From Bacteroidota bacterium (GTDB lineage: Bacteria > Bacteroidota > Bacteroidia > Chitinophagales > Chitinophagaceae), in the NCBI GenBank assembly GCA_023386045.1, contig JAEWKK010000035.1, positions 1 to 64,000 on the forward strand: DNA of 64,000 nucleotides, given 5' to 3'. The position numbers were made by a program, and so were the translations under genes. Positions 16,544-28,900 of the stretch are shown here, in pieces (positions within the stretch are counted from its first letter, which is position 1; each line of letters begins with the position of its first letter). The notes beneath the pieces were generated by a model. The model ran no database searches. It was not told the DNA's origin and saw only the letters and a list, made by a program, of their open reading frames with translations.

Positions 16544-18241
16544 ATGAATAAATTTTTCGGTTCCTTATTGTTGCTGTTGATCTTTTCCTGCCAGACTGCA
16601 AGAAAGGTCACACTACATCCCTATGAATATTCTATCAACAAAAAACTGGTAGCATCCAATGGAGCAGTTGTGTCGGCCCATCCGCTGGCAAGTGCTGTTG
16701 GTGTGGAGATCATGAAGGCAGGAGGCAATGCGGTTGATGCAGCCATTGCCACACAGCTGGCACTGGCAGTAGTATATCCTGCAGCAGGCAATATTGGTGG
16801 AGGTGGTTTTATGGTGGCAAGATTGTCAAATGGGAAAACTCTTGCACTTGACTACAGGGAAAAAGCACCATCCGCCGCGCACCGCGACATGTATCTTGAT
16901 GCAGATGGCAAGGTGGTGGAAGGGAAGAGTACCAATGGGCATCTTTCATCCGGAGTACCGGGAACTGTTGCCGGCCTGTTTGAATCTTCCAGGTATGGAA
17001 AACTTTCTTTCAGACAACTGATGCAGCCCGCCATTGATCTTGCAGAATTCGGATTCGTGATCACTGAAAGAGAAGCATCATCGCTCAACAGGATTCAGGA
17101 TGAATTAAATGAGTTCAACACCTCACCTTCTGTTTTTCAAAAAAAGATCAGCTGGAAGAAGGGCGATACACTCATTCAGAAAGACCTCGCCAATACTTTA
17201 AAAAGAATTCGCGACAAAGGAGCCAAAGGATTTTATGAAGGACAAACCGCAAGGTTGATCGTTGATGAAATGAAAAGAGGAAACGGTATCATTAGTTATG
17301 AAGACCTGAAAAATTACAAGGCTGTATGGAGAGAACCCCAGCAATTTATTTATAAAGGTTATGAGGTGGTCAGCATGCCTATGCCCAGCAGCGGAGGCAC
17401 ACTCCTGCAGCAAATGCTGAAGATGGTTGAGAACAGGCCACTCTCAACATATGGTTTTCATTCTGCCAATGCCGTTCAGCTCATGACGGAAGTAGAGCGA
17501 CGTGCTTTTGCCGACAGGGCAGAACATATGGGTGATGCTGATTTTTACAAGGTTCCATCCCTGCTTACCGATGAAAATTATTTAAATGAAAGAATGAAGG
17601 ATTATCAGCCAGGCATTGCAGGCAACAGCAAGGTTACCCGCCCCGGCATCATCCCCAAAACCAGTGAACAGACAACACATCTTAGCGTGATAGACAGGGA
17701 GGGAAATGCAGTTGCAGTAACCACCACACTTAATAATTCCTATGGAAGTAAAACCGTTGTGGCAGGTGCCGGATTTATTTTAAATGATGAAATGGATGAT
17801 TTCAGCTCCAAGCCCGGAGTGCCAAACATGTATGGCGCAATTGGAGGAGAAGCCAATGCTATTGAACCAGGAAAAAGAATGCTCAGTGCCATGACACCTA
17901 CTGTAGTTCTTAAACAGGGAAAACCTTACCTGGTATTGGGCACACCGGGTGGAACTACCATTCCGACATCAGTTTTTCAAACCCTGGTCAATATTATAGA
18001 TTTTGGAATGAGCACCGAGGATGCAGTGAATCAACCCAAATTCCACCACCAGTGGCTTCCAGACCGAATAGATGTTGAAAAAGGTTTTCCTGATTCCACC
18101 AGGCAGGCATTGATCAAAATGGGTTATAGCATTTATGATAGATCTTCAATTGGAAGAACTGAAGTGATCAAAGTGCTGCCAGACGGAAGTTTTGAAGCCG
18201 TTGCCGACCGCCGGGGTGATGATCATGCTGCCGGCTGGTAA
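16544..18241 (+). CDS. ggt: Gamma-glutamyltransferase
   Basis: This enzyme hydrolyses or transfers the gamma-glutamyl group of glutathione and related compounds. The 565-residue precursor has a lipobox (LIFSCQ, Cys16), so it is probably a lipoprotein of the envelope. The proenzyme self-cleaves before the catalytic Thr, here T377 in EQTTHLSV. The following NAVAVTTTLNNSYGS and the oxyanion region (GKRMLSAMTPTVV, GTPGGTTIPTS) are typical. Large-subunit motifs include GGNAVDAAIA and GNIGGGGFMV. It is a single gene divergent from the M14 peptidase, with an empty 190-bp gap apart from a hairpin. The assignment is firm. Confidence 0.95.
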   Translation: MNKFFGSLLLLLIFSCQTARKVTLHPYEYSINKKLVASNGAVVSAHPLASAVGVEIMKAGGNAVDAAIATQLALAVVYPAAGNIGGGGFMVARLSNGKTLALDYREKAPSAAHRDMYLDADGKVVEGKSTNGHLSSGVPGTVAGLFESSRYGKLSFRQLMQPAIDLAEFGFVITEREASSLNRIQDELNEFNTSPSVFQKKISWKKGDTLIQKDLANTLKRIRDKGAKGFYEGQTARLIVDEMKRGNGIISYEDLKNYKAVWREPQQFIYKGYEVVSMPMPSSGGTLLQQMLKMVENRPLSTYGFHSANAVQLMTEVERRAFADRAEHMGDADFYKVPSLLTDENYLNERMKDYQPGIAGNSKVTRPGIIPKTSEQTTHLSVIDREGNAVAVTTTLNNSYGSKTVVAGAGFILNDEMDDFSSKPGVPNMYGAIGGEANAIEPGKRMLSAMTPTVVLKQGKPYLVLGTPGGTTIPTSVFQTLVNIIDFGMSTEDAVNQPKFHHQWLPDRIDVEKGFPDSTRQALIKMGYSIYDRSSIGRTEVIKVLPDGSFEAVADRRGDDHAAGW

Positions 18242-18321
18242 ATGATGAATGGCTTGATAAATTGGTCAATCATTCAAAACTTTGAAACAGAAATCTATTT
18301 TATCATCTTCAATTCAATACA

Positions 18322-18831
18322 ATGAATTTTGCAAGTGATTTTTTGAATAGTTGCATCAAAAGATACGAAGAATACAAGGCCCTGGGAGATCGAACGTTTG
18401 AGCAACTGGAAGAAGCGGACATGCAGTTTCAGCCCAATGATGCTTCCAACAGCATTGCTATCATCATCCGTCATATGCATGGAAATATGATGAGCAGGTG
18501 GACCAATTTTCTTACCGAGGATGGTGAAAAAGAATGGCGCAAACGCGATGAAGAGTTTGAAACCAACCAGTTCAGCAAACAGCAATTAATTGAGCTATGG
18601 GAAGAAGGCTGGAAAACCGTTCTTGATGCTTTGCGATCCTTGCAGGAAGAAGACCTTGTAAAAACCATCACCATCAGGAAGCAGCCACTGACCGTAACCG
18701 ACGCCATATTAAGACAACTGGCACATTACAGCAGTCATGTTGGACAGTTGATGTACATCGGTAAAATGTGCCGTAATGAAGACTGGAAAAGTCTATCACT
18801 TCCAAAAGCCAGGACCAGTAGCAATCAATAA
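18322..18831 (+). CDS. DUF1572 / DinB-fold protein
   Basis: The 169-residue protein is a four-helix bundle of the DinB superfamily, DUF1572 type. The metal-site histidines are in IRHMHGNM (near residue 52) and LAHYSSHVGQLMYIGK (near 135-140). Several families of this fold use thiol cofactors such as bacillithiol, and a YtxJ gene lies elsewhere in the window, but no direct link is shown. The reaction is unknown. It stands alone on the plus strand with about 80 bp before and 110 bp after. Confidence 0.85.
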   Translation: MNFASDFLNSCIKRYEEYKALGDRTFEQLEEADMQFQPNDASNSIAIIIRHMHGNMMSRWTNFLTEDGEKEWRKRDEEFETNQFSKQQLIELWEEGWKTVLDALRSLQEEDLVKTITIRKQPLTVTDAILRQLAHYSSHVGQLMYIGKMCRNEDWKSLSLPKARTSSNQ

Positions 18832-18940
18832 CAGAAACATGTACTGGCAAAGGGATTGAACATCAGCTGTATGGAAATTTTCCTTCTGGAAAGCCCCATG
18901 GATATAGGATTGACTTATATTTACGCCCTTTATCTGTACA

Positions 18941-19627
18941 ATGCTTAAACACTACCTTTTTTATTCCTTTTTTTTATTGTCAATGCCGCTTTTCGCACAG
19001 GTTAAGTTTGCGGCATTTGCGGGACCGCAGGCTACTTCAGCACATTATACTGTGAGGGACAGCAAACAGTCCACCAGTTATAAATATGGCTTCATGGTTG
19101 GTGGTGGAATTAAAGTTCCATTCGACAACCAGCTCTATTTTTTTCCATCAGCCTATTACAGTCTCAAGGGGTATAAGGTTGATTTAAAAGATCCTTCCTT
19201 TCCACCCAGTCCCAATGCACTGAATAACAATACCACGATTCATACCCTGGAGATCTGTCCCATGCTGCAGCTGGATTTGAGTACTAAGCCTTCCCATCCT
19301 TACATCAGGTTTGGTCCGGCAGTTGACTTTGCCTTCTCAGGCAAGGAAAGCTTCGACACAGTAAGCAACGGCGGCAGTCCAGTTAGATTCTCCCATCCTA
19401 TGGTTTTCAGCTTTGGTGATTATGGCCGCTATACCGCTTCTGCCAATCTTCATCTTGGGTACGAAAGTGAAAAAGGCTTTACTGTATTTGCATTTTATGA
19501 ACATGGCTTCGGCAGTTTGAATAATGCCGATAAGGGCCCAAAGATCTTTCATCGCATCTTTGGAATTTCCCTGGGTTGGATGTTTGGTCATGATCCTCTG
19601 GTTTTAGATACGAGGGTGAAAGAGTAG
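18941..19627 (+). CDS. Outer membrane beta-barrel protein
   Basis: The 228-residue protein has a Sec signal (MPLFAQ) and alternating aromatic strands with a glycine-rich start (KFAAFAGPQATS) and a terminal strand FGISLGWMFG. This fits the small porin/OmpW- or PorT-like beta-barrel families of Bacteroidota (outer membrane protein beta-barrel domain). A TTATATTTAC promoter-like box lies just upstream (about 18914-18923). Whether it has a transport role is unknown. Confidence 0.75.
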   Translation: MLKHYLFYSFFLLSMPLFAQVKFAAFAGPQATSAHYTVRDSKQSTSYKYGFMVGGGIKVPFDNQLYFFPSAYYSLKGYKVDLKDPSFPPSPNALNNNTTIHTLEICPMLQLDLSTKPSHPYIRFGPAVDFAFSGKESFDTVSNGGSPVRFSHPMVFSFGDYGRYTASANLHLGYESEKGFTVFAFYEHGFGSLNNADKGPKIFHRIFGISLGWMFGHDPLVLDTRVKE

Positions 19628-19794
19628 ATCTTTCGCCCAAACCAACCTTCTTTTATTGAAATTCCAGTTGCTTTCCAACCTTTCACAATTATTTGCAACC
19701 GCAGGACGGCTATGAATTTGTGCAGACTTGATGTTTGTCTATTTTTACATAAACCCATTCAAAGCTGAGGAAGTTTCGAAAAATACTGGTTAGA

Positions 19795-22700
19795 GTGCTG
19801 CTGGTCATTTTGCTGCTGATCATTGGATTGTGGCTGGCATTGCAAACGGAATGGGGACAGAATCTTGTTGCCCGGCAAATCACCAAAAGACTATCAAGGG
19901 ACCTTCAAACAAAGATCTCTATCAAAAGAGTCAGCTTCAACCTCTGGAATTTTAATAAAATGGACCTGGAAGGTGTGATGATGGAAGACCAGCACCAGGA
20001 TACCTTACTTTATGCAGGCAGGGTGCAGGTCAAAATAACCGACTGGTTTTTTTTCAAAGACAAGGCTGAATTGAAATACATTGGTCTGGAGAATGCAACG
20101 ATCAACATCAACCGTACAGATTCTGTGTGGAATTATCATTTCCTCGAAAAGTATTTTGTTTCAACAGATACCAGCACCAAAAAATCTTCAGGTATTGAAT
20201 TCGACCTGAAGAAGGTGGTGATGAAAAATGTGAACTTTTATAAAAAGGACGCATGGCTGGGAAATGACCTGCTGGTAAGACTGGGAGGACTGGACATGGA
20301 TGCCAACCAGATCACCATCACTAATAAAACCATTGATGTATCCAGTGTTCGTTTGGATGATCCTTATTTCTCCATTTTCGATTATACCGGCCGTTATATT
20401 TCCAGGGATTCTACAACAGTAAAAGCTCCCTCCAAGCCTTCCAGTCCGCAGGAATGGAATATCAAATTCGGAAAGGTCACCATCAACAATGGAAGGTTCC
20501 GGAATGATAAGGGCACACAGTTTACCGACCTGGCCTATTTTGATGGCAGGCATATTGATTTCAGCAAGATCAATGGTACACTGGAAAACATCGGCTTCAC
20601 CAAGGACACTGTCAGCGGCAATATCAACCTATCAACAGTAGAAAGAAGTGGTTTTGTAGTGAAGCAGATCAAAGCCAAAACCACCATTCATCCTAAGGCC
20701 ATGATCTTTGATGACCTCTATCTTGAAACCAACAGGAGCATCATTAAGGATCACTACTCGATGCATTACAACAAGATCAGCGACATGAGCGATTACCTGC
20801 ATAAGGTGACCATGCATGCCAATTTTGACAAGTCATCGATTTCAAGCGATGACATCGCCTATTTTGCTCCAGCTCTCCGGACCTGGAAAAAGAATATCAG
20901 GATTGATGGTGATGTGCGGGGAACAGTAGATGCATTAACTTCTGCCGATCTTGAATTATGGGCTGGCAATAATACTTATGTCAGAGGTGCGGTCAGCCTG
21001 ATCGGGCTTCCTGATATCAATCAAACACTGATCAATATTGATGCGGAAGAATTGCGCACTACCTATAAAGATGCAGTCAACTTTATTCCGGCCATCAGAA
21101 GAGTGACTACTCCCGATCTTGCTAAAATCAGCCACCTGAGTTTCAGAGGTACCTATACAGGATTCATAAATGATTTTGTAAGCTATGGCACCATTACTAC
21201 CAACCTTGGCACCCTGGTGACTGACCTGAATATGAAGTTTCCCAGGAATGGTGAACCGGTTTATACTGGTAAGCTTTCTACCAATGGTTTTCGACTGGGA
21301 GAATTCATCAACAGTCCTAAACTGGGTATTGTTGCCTTCGATGGAACCGTACAGGGGAAAAGTTTTGACTGGAAAAAGCTGGACATGAAGATCAATGGTA
21401 TCGTGCATAAGATCCAGTACGATGACTACACCTACCAGAACATTACCGTGAAAGGTAACCTTGCACGCAGGCTGTTTGCTGGAGATTTTATAATCAAGGA
21501 TCCCAATGCGGACCTGGAATTGCATGGTACGGTTGATCTTACAGGAAAGAAACCTTTGTTTGATGTGGTGGCTGATATCAACAATGCCAACCTCAAAGCA
21601 CTGCAACTGACACCGCAGGACATCAAACTAAAAGGAAAATTCAACCTGAATCTCGAAGCCAGCAATCTGTCGGACATGCTGGGCACTGCCCGCATCAGCA
21701 ATGCCACTTTGTACAGCAATGGGAAAGAGATCTCTTTTGATTCTTTGGTAGTGAGTTCATCCTATGTTGATGGATTGAAACGCCTGCGCGCTGTTTCAAA
21801 TGAATTTGATGCAACGGTAAATGGTGATTTTGATTTAAAAGGATTGCCTGATGCCTTTACACTTTTTCTTAGCCGCTACTACCCTGCTTATATCAGTCCA
21901 CCAAGATATGTGAAACCACAGGTATTCACCTTTGATATCACAACAGGAATGGTGGAAGATTATATAAAGCTAATTGATGCAAGACTTACCGGCTTTAATA
22001 ACAGTCACATCACCGGATCACTGAATACTGCTGCCAATACCATGACCATTGATGCTGATGTACCTTATTTCAGGTATGGTCAATACCAGTTTTCAGATGT
22101 TCAATTGAAAGGCAGTGGTGATCTGCAAAAATTGATACTTACAGGACAGACCACCAATGCGCAGGTTGGCGACAGTCTTTTCTTTCCTCAAACAACATTT
22201 GGAATAACAGCGCAGAATGATGTTTCGGATATCGTTATCAACACCACTTCCAATTACGCCATCAACCAGGCAAATATTTCTGCGCAGGTAAGAACTTTTA
22301 CCGATGGCGCTTCCATCAGGTTCAATCCTTCCACTTTTGTGATCAACAGCAAGACCTGGAATATTGAACAGGGTGGCGAACTCAATTTCAGAAGGAATAC
22401 CGTTGTTAACGGAGAAGTGATACTTCGTGAATCCAACCAGCAGATCAGGCTTTGGACAGAACTGGATGATATCGGCGGGTGGAACAACCTGAAGATCGCA
22501 TTTGAAAATCTGAATCTCGGTGACGTCTCTCCTTTCATATCCAAACAGTACAAACTGGAAGGACTGGTTAGCGGCCAGGCCACCGTTGAAGATCCTGAAA
22601 ACAGGATGAATATTACGGGAAAGATCCAGGCTTCTGAATTAAGGATCGACAATGATTCCATCGGTCGCTTTGAAGGAAATGTCAGTTATAACAACAAGAC

Positions 22701-24549
22701 AGGGTTGCTGTTGGCGAAAGGCAATAATGTAGATCCCGAACATCGCATCAACCTGGACCTGGCCATGAATCTGAAAGACACTGCGAACACTTTCCGCGAC
22801 AGGATCAATACCAGCTTCACCAATTTTGAAATGAAGTACCTCAATCGTTTCCTGGGAACAATTTTTTCCGATATCAATGGTTATGTCACGGGCACCTTTG
22901 ATATTTTAGGTGAAGGGAAGGACCGTGATTTTATTGCGAAGGCCAGGATCAAAGATGCCAGCTTCAAAGTCAATTTTACACAGGTAAAATACTGGATCAA
23001 CGATACGGAATTTGAAATGAAGAAAGACTTCATCAACCTGAATAATATCCGTATTCGCGACAGGTATGGCAATACAGCACTTGTTAAAGGAAACATCACC
23101 CACAATGGTTTCCAGAACATGTATTATGATATCAAGGTAGAAACGGAGTCGGACAGGATGGAGATCCTTAATACAACCTATAATGACAACGAACAATTTT
23201 TTGGAAAAGCAAGAGGATCCGGATCCTTTGTGCTGGTAGGACCACAGTCTGACATGCTGATGGACATCAATGTAAAGGCTTCTGAAAAAGATACTTCCAA
23301 TATCACTTTGCCTCCATCAAAATCAAGAGCCAGCAGCCAGGCCAATTTTATGATGGAACGTAAATATGGACGTGAGATGACACCTCAAACTGCCGGCGCT
23401 ACTACCAATCTCAATTATACGGTTCGTTTGCAGGCCAATCCAATGGTTCATGTGGAAGTACAGCTGGATGATCTCACAGGTGATGCGATTTCAGGAAGAG
23501 GAACAGGAAATCTTTTACTGACCTCGGGTACCTCATCTCCCCTTTCATTGATCGGCCGTTACAATATCGAAGAAGGAGAATATGTTTTTACATTCCAGTC
23601 GGTGCTGGGCAAGAAGTTCACCGTAAAACAGGGTTCCAATAATTTCATTGAATGGAATGGTGATCCTTACGAAGCCACCGTACACCTGGATGCTATTTAT
23701 ACAGCCAAGAATGTAAGCTTTGCCCCATTAGCTAATACTTTATTCGCCAGTACATCCGGATTACAAACCGCAAGGGATGATGTGAATGTTCAGGCAACAC
23801 TTACAGGTGATCTTTTCAAACCTGATTTTGCATTTCGCCTCGACTTCCCAAATAACAAACCCATTTACAATACTCCCGATTTCCAGTTTGCGGTACAGCA
23901 GATGGAAAAGAACCAGAATGAACTGAATAAGCAGGTGACCTACCTCATCGTATTCAACACTTTTGCTCCTTTTGAAAATACAACCGATGTGGCAGGAGGA
24001 TTCAATCCATTTGGTGAGTTTACTTATAATACCATTTCAGGACTGCTATTTGGTGAAGTGAACAAACAACTGAACAAGATTCTTTCAGGCATTCTTCCCA
24101 ACAATAATTTTACTTTAAATTTTACCGGCTCGCTATATAACCGTAACCTTCTTGATCAAAACAAGGATTTCCGTTTGCCAACAACAGGTAATCTTAATAT
24201 CAATCTTGGAGTGCCGCTTTTCAACGACAGGGTGAACGTGCAATTTGGAGGAACGCTTGATGTGCCCCTGCCGGGAGATATTCAACAGACAGTAAGGATC
24301 TATCCTGATATTACCATCGAATTTTTGATCAATAAATCCGGTTCACTCAGGGCAAATATCTTCTACCGTCAGAATGTTGATTTCATGGCGGGAACAACCG
24401 CTACGGGCGTTGTACCCAGGAGGTATGGAGCCAGTATTGGTTATGGTAAGGAATTTGACAACCTCTCCGACCTTTTTGGTATGAAAAAAAGAAAGGCACT
24501 GAGTGATTCTATCAGAACAGTGCCCAAAGACACTACGGGTACCAATTAA
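19795..24549 (+). CDS. tamB: Translocation and assembly module TamB-like protein (AsmA/DUF490)
   Basis: The 1584-residue protein has one N-terminal signal anchor ([21 protein letters not shown]), a very long repetitive beta-helical body, and a C-terminal DUF490/TamB domain (about 1250-1540: [27 protein letters not shown], then the conserved NQLNKILSG region). TamB-like proteins bridge the inner and outer membranes and help in lipid transport or outer-membrane biogenesis. The start is uncertain: GTG at 19795 leaves no positive residues before the helix. The same frame is open from 19753, and a CTG at 19765 would give RKFRKILVR before it. The gene converges with ribBA, overlapping its end by 4 bp. 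Confidence 0.9.
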   Translation: MLLVILLLIIGLWLALQTEWGQNLVARQITKRLSRDLQTKISIKRVSFNLWNFNKMDLEGVMMEDQHQDTLLYAGRVQVKITDWFFFKDKAELKYIGLENATININRTDSVWNYHFLEKYFVSTDTSTKKSSGIEFDLKKVVMKNVNFYKKDAWLGNDLLVRLGGLDMDANQITITNKTIDVSSVRLDDPYFSIFDYTGRYISRDSTTVKAPSKPSSPQEWNIKFGKVTINNGRFRNDKGTQFTDLAYFDGRHIDFSKINGTLENIGFTKDTVSGNINLSTVERSGFVVKQIKAKTTIHPKAMIFDDLYLETNRSIIKDHYSMHYNKISDMSDYLHKVTMHANFDKSSISSDDIAYFAPALRTWKKNIRIDGDVRGTVDALTSADLELWAGNNTYVRGAVSLIGLPDINQTLINIDAEELRTTYKDAVNFIPAIRRVTTPDLAKISHLSFRGTYTGFINDFVSYGTITTNLGTLVTDLNMKFPRNGEPVYTGKLSTNGFRLGEFINSPKLGIVAFDGTVQGKSFDWKKLDMKINGIVHKIQYDDYTYQNITVKGNLARRLFAGDFIIKDPNADLELHGTVDLTGKKPLFDVVADINNANLKALQLTPQDIKLKGKFNLNLEASNLSDMLGTARISNATLYSNGKEISFDSLVVSSSYVDGLKRLRAVSNEFDATVNGDFDLKGLPDAFTLFLSRYYPAYISPPRYVKPQVFTFDITTGMVEDYIKLIDARLTGFNNSHITGSLNTAANTMTIDADVPYFRYGQYQFSDVQLKGSGDLQKLILTGQTTNAQVGDSLFFPQTTFGITAQNDVSDIVINTTSNYAINQANISAQVRTFTDGASIRFNPSTFVINSKTWNIEQGGELNFRRNTVVNGEVILRESNQQIRLWTELDDIGGWNNLKIAFENLNLGDVSPFISKQYKLEGLVSGQATVEDPENRMNITGKIQASELRIDNDSIGRFEGNVSYNNKTGLLLAKGNNVDPEHRINLDLAMNLKDTANTFRDRINTSFTNFEMKYLNRFLGTIFSDINGYVTGTFDILGEGKDRDFIAKARIKDASFKVNFTQVKYWINDTEFEMKKDFINLNNIRIRDRYGNTALVKGNITHNGFQNMYYDIKVETESDRMEILNTTYNDNEQFFGKARGSGSFVLVGPQSDMLMDINVKASEKDTSNITLPPSKSRASSQANFMMERKYGREMTPQTAGATTNLNYTVRLQANPMVHVEVQLDDLTGDAISGRGTGNLLLTSGTSSPLSLIGRYNIEEGEYVFTFQSVLGKKFTVKQGSNNFIEWNGDPYEATVHLDAIYTAKNVSFAPLANTLFASTSGLQTARDDVNVQATLTGDLFKPDFAFRLDFPNNKPIYNTPDFQFAVQQMEKNQNELNKQVTYLIVFNTFAPFENTTDVAGGFNPFGEFTYNTISGLLFGEVNKQLNKILSGILPNNNFTLNFTGSLYNRNLLDQNKDFRLPTTGNLNINLGVPLFNDRVNVQFGGTLDVPLPGDIQQTVRIYPDITIEFLINKSGSLRANIFYRQNVDFMAGTTATGVVPRRYGASIGYGKEFDNLSDLFGMKKRKALSDSIRTVPKDTTGTN

Positions 24550-25748
24550 CCTTTCAGGATCTCGTGTCCCAGTTTATCTCTTTTCGTTTGCAGGTATTTT
24601 TCATTATGTGGATTGGGAACAACCGCTAAAGGTATATTCTCCACTATCTCCAGCCCATAACCAATAAGTCCAACACGTTTTTTAGGATTATTAGTAAGAA
24701 GACGAAGCTTGGTCACACCCAGGTGCCTGAGGATTTGTGCACCTACGCCATAGTCACGCTGGTCGGTTTGAAATCCAAGGTGAAGATTGGCTTCTACAGT
24801 GTCCATTCCTTCTTCCTGCAAGCGGTAAGCCTTCAGTTTATTCAGCAGGCCGATGCCCCTTCCTTCCTGGTTCATGTAAAGGATCACTCCTGTTCCTTCG
24901 TTATTCACCATATTCATTGCCTGGTGAAGTTGTTCACCACAATCACAACGCAGCGAACCGAGAATGTCTCCTGTAAAACATGATGAGTGCACCCTGACCA
25001 TAACCGGGTCGCCGGGATTCCAGGTTCCTTTGATCAGCGCCAGGTGTTCGTTAGTAGAATTTTTTTGCTGAAAGGCTACCAGTTTGAAATGGCCATATTT
25101 AGTGGGCATGTCCACTCTAACAATTTCTTCAATGAGCGAATCCCTTTTAATCCTGTATTCGATCAGGTCTTTGATGGAAATGATCTTAAAATCAAATTTT
25201 TTGGCGATCTGCTTCAACTCGGGTAACCTTGCCATGCTGCCATCATCGGTCATGATCTCCACCAAAACTCCTGAAGCTTCAAAGCCCGCGAGTCTTGCCA
25301 GGTCAGCAGCGGCTTCGGTATGGCCTGCCCTTCTCAACACTCCTCCTTTCTTCGCTCTGAGCGGGAAGATATGCCCGGGCTTTCCTAACTCTTCAGGTTT
25401 GGTTTGTGGATCGATTAGCGCCTGGATGGTCCTTGACCTGTCCTGTGCTGAAATGCCTGTGGTGCATCCATGACCAAGAAGATCAACAGAAACAGTAAAG
25501 GCAGTTTCATGAAGGGCTGTATTGTTATTGACCATGAGGTCCAATCCCAGTTCATCACATCTTTCTTCGGGTATGGCGATGCAGATCAGTCCGCGTCCGT
25601 GTTTGCTCATGAAATTAATGACCTCTGGCGTTACATTCCTGGAAGCAGTAATAAAGTCACCTTCATTCTCCCTGTCCTCATCATCCACTACGATCACCAG
25701 CCTGCCAGCTTTAATATCTTCAATCGCACTTTCTATAGAATCAAGCAT
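24546..25748 (-). CDS. ribBA: Bifunctional riboflavin biosynthesis protein RibBA
   Basis: The 400-residue protein fuses 3,4-dihydroxy-2-butanone-4-phosphate synthase (N-terminal half, acidic loop [11 protein letters not shown], and the HTEAAADL region) with GTP cyclohydrolase II (C-terminal half, zinc Cys in [21 protein letters not shown] and the conserved [13 protein letters not shown]). Both feed riboflavin synthesis. An in-frame start at 25844 exists, but the ATG at 25748 begins the conserved [15 protein letters not shown] and follows a TACTTTTG box, so it is preferred. Confidence 0.95.
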   Translation of the reverse strand: MLDSIESAIEDIKAGRLVIVVDDEDRENEGDFITASRNVTPEVINFMSKHGRGLICIAIPEERCDELGLDLMVNNNTALHETAFTVSVDLLGHGCTTGISAQDRSRTIQALIDPQTKPEELGKPGHIFPLRAKKGGVLRRAGHTEAAADLARLAGFEASGVLVEIMTDDGSMARLPELKQIAKKFDFKIISIKDLIEYRIKRDSLIEEIVRVDMPTKYGHFKLVAFQQKNSTNEHLALIKGTWNPGDPVMVRVHSSCFTGDILGSLRCDCGEQLHQAMNMVNNEGTGVILYMNQEGRGIGLLNKLKAYRLQEEGMDTVEANLHLGFQTDQRDYGVGAQILRHLGVTKLRLLTNNPKKRVGLIGYGLEIVENIPLAVVPNPHNEKYLQTKRDKLGHEILKG

Positions 25749-25760
25749 GTCGTTTTTTTG

Positions 25761-25768
25761 CAAAAGTA
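25761..25768 (-). promoter_or_regulatory. -7 box (TACTTTTG) for ribBA
   Basis: It matches TAnnTTTG exactly and lies 12 nt before the chosen ATG at 25748. The upstream in-frame start at 25844 would lie outside this transcript. Confidence 0.5.
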
Positions 25769-25930
25769 ATACGTAACAACGGCACCAAAAGTTGCAATCG
25801 GTCTGAACCGGCAAAATGCGCGGAAATAAAGGGCGGAATTCCACTTTAAGAAGTGATGTAATGTTAATATTTGCCTATTTTTAATAAGGGAATTATTACT
25901 TTCTTTGCAACCGAAAACAACAACTTACTT

Positions 25931-28900
25931 ATGCTTAAGAGAATTTTGTGCCTGCTGACACTCACTCTGTTAGCTTCCACCTTCGTTTTTTCACAGGTAA
26001 CCACAAGTAGCCTCACGGGTAGCCTCAAGGACCCCGATGGGAAAGCTCTTGTTGGCGCCACCATCGTAGCAACGCATCAGCCTTCAGGAACAAGGTATAC
26101 CACCATTTCACAATCAAATGGGCAGTTTACCATTGCCAATATGCGTTCGGGTGGTCCTTACCTCGTAGAAATTTCCTATGTAGGTTATGAGACACAGCGT
26201 TTTGATGACATCTACCTGAAATTGGGAGAAGCTTCCATTGTTGACGCCAATATGGCCAGGGCCAACACATCCATGGAAAATGTGGTGGTAGCTGCTACCG
26301 GCGGACGCAATTCCATATTGAATGCAAACAGAAAGGGTGCAGTTACCAATATCGGTAGCCGCGAGATCCAGCGTCTTCCCAGCATTTCCAGGAGCATCAA
26401 TGATATGACCCGTCTCACCCCACAGGCCAACGGTACTTCTATAGGTGGTGGTAACTATCGCCAGAATTATATCACGGTTGACGGATCTGACTTCAATAAT
26501 ACTTTCGGTATCGGATCCAACCTTCCCGCCGGCGGCTCTCCTATTTCCCTGGATGCCCTCGAAGAGATCTCCGTGAATGTTACTCCTTATGATGTACGCC
26601 AGTCAGGGTTTATCGGCAGCGCCGTGAATGCAGTAACTCGTTCCGGAACCAACCAGTTCCAGGGTTCAGTATACCGCTACTGGCGCTCTGAAAAACAGCA
26701 GGGTGATGAAGTAGAAGGCGTAAAATTCACCAGGCCTCCTTTTGAATTTGAACAATATGGTGCTCGCATTGGCGGACCGATTATTAAGAACAAGCTGTTT
26801 TTCTTTATCAATTACGAAACTGAAAACCAGCCTAAGCAGGTGCAAACAAGATTTGCAGCTACTACATCAGCTCCTTTCGGAAGTGCTCAAAACATCTCCC
26901 GTACTACAGCTGCTGACCTGGATTCATTTAGCCGCTACCTTTTTAATAATTACGGTTATGTTACGGGTCCTTATGACAACTACAGCACCGAGATCGAAAG
27001 AACAAAATTGCTGGCACGTATCGACTGGAATATCACCGACAAACACCGCTTCAATATCCGCTACAACCAGGTTGAAGGTGGAGAACCCAATCCTCCAAGC
27101 ACTTCTACCTCAGGTACAGGTAACTCTTTTGCCAGCGGGCGCGGACGTACCGACATCAATTCCATGTGGTACAAGAATTCCAACTATTTCCAGGGCGCTA
27201 ATTTCTATTCTCTTGCTGCAGAATTGAATTCACGTTTCAACAGGCGCGTATCGAATGTGCTTCGTGCCACCTATACTTACCAGAACGATTCAAGAGAATC
27301 AGACAGCCAGGACTTTCCTTTTGTTGACATCCTTAAAGACGGAGATCCTTATGTTTCTTTTGGTTATGAGCTTTTCTCTAAAGGCAACCTTAGAAAGGTA
27401 AAAACCTATTCACTGGTTGACAATGTAACACTCACTACAGGTAAGCATACTGCCATGTTTGGTGCACAGATCGATCTGAGCGAAACGATCAATGGTTTCC
27501 AGCGTTTTGCTACCAGCTACTATCGTTTTGCATCATGGGATGATTTCATTGGAGGTAACAAGCCCACAGACTTTGCCCTGACCTATTCCCTTCAACCAGG
27601 TTTTGCTCAGGCCTTCCCTAAATTCAAATTCGCACAATACTCTTTTTATGCACAGGATGAGATTTCCTTATCCCGCAATTTCAGGCTCACTGCAGGTTTG
27701 CGTGTAGACCTCACTACTTATCCTGATGTGGATGAAGTAAAAACGCACCCTTTGGTTGACAGCCTTCGTTTTGCCAATGACGTAAACATCAATACCGGCA
27801 TTCTTCCCAAGAAAGCTCCATTGTGGTCTCCAAGGATCGGATTCAACTGGGATGTGAACGGCGACCGTTCTTTCCAGATCCGTGGTGGTTCTGGAATCTT
27901 TACAGGAAGGGTTCCATTTGTATGGATCGTAAGCCAGGTGGGAGATGCTGGTCTGCTGCAGGTAACTCAAAGTTGGAACACACCTGCTACTGTACCAGGT
28001 CCATTCAATGCCAACCCTGCCGCTTATCTTCCTGCAACACAACCAAAACCAGGCGCAGTGATCCCAACAGGTATCAGTGCACTGGATCCAAATTTCAAAT
28101 TCCCTCAAACCTGGAAGAGCAGTCTTGCCTTTGATAAAAAACTGGTAAAGAACCTCGTTCTTACAGTGGAGGCCATCTTTAACAAGGACCTGAATACTGC
28201 AGTATTTAATAATGTGAACCTGAATACTCCTCAATCTTTGAACGTATCAGGTTATCCAGACAGAAGGATGATCTATCCAATTCCTAATAACCAGAAATTT
28301 GTAAATCCGCTTACATCAGCAGGTTTGCCTTCCGCATCTGGAACAACTGCCTTGAATGCCATCAGGATGGAGAATGGATCAAAGGGTTATTATTTTTCTC
28401 TGACTACCAAGATTGAAAAGCAATTCAGCAACAACTGGTTTGCATCTGCTTCTTATACGAAATCACTGGCTGAAAACCTCTCTGAAGGAAGCGGAGACCA
28501 GCCTCTTTCAGCATGGCAGGGTACACAAACTGTGAATGGTGCCAATACGCCAGTTTTAGGAACTGCAGGATTTGTAGTACCTGACCGTGTAATGGGCGTG
28601 GTATCTTACCGCAGGGAATACCTGAAGCACCTGGGAACTACCATCACCCTTACTTATGAAGGTAGCAGCCAGGGACGTTTCTCTTATGTTTATGGTGCCG
28701 ACTTTAACCGAGATGGTTTTAATGGTAATGACCTGATCTATATTCCAAAAGATGCAACAGAGATCAATTTTGTTGATGCCACCATCAATGGCGTTGTTTA
28801 TACAGCTGCACAGCAAAGTGCCCTGTTTTTCCAATACATTGACCAGGATAAATACCTGAAAAAACGCAAAGGACAATATGCAGAGCGCAATGGTGGAAAA

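Noticed and set aside
20956..21606. A 216-codon minus-strand frame within tamB
   Set aside because: It lies inside a well-supported long gene on the other strand and is a shadow of the coding sequence.
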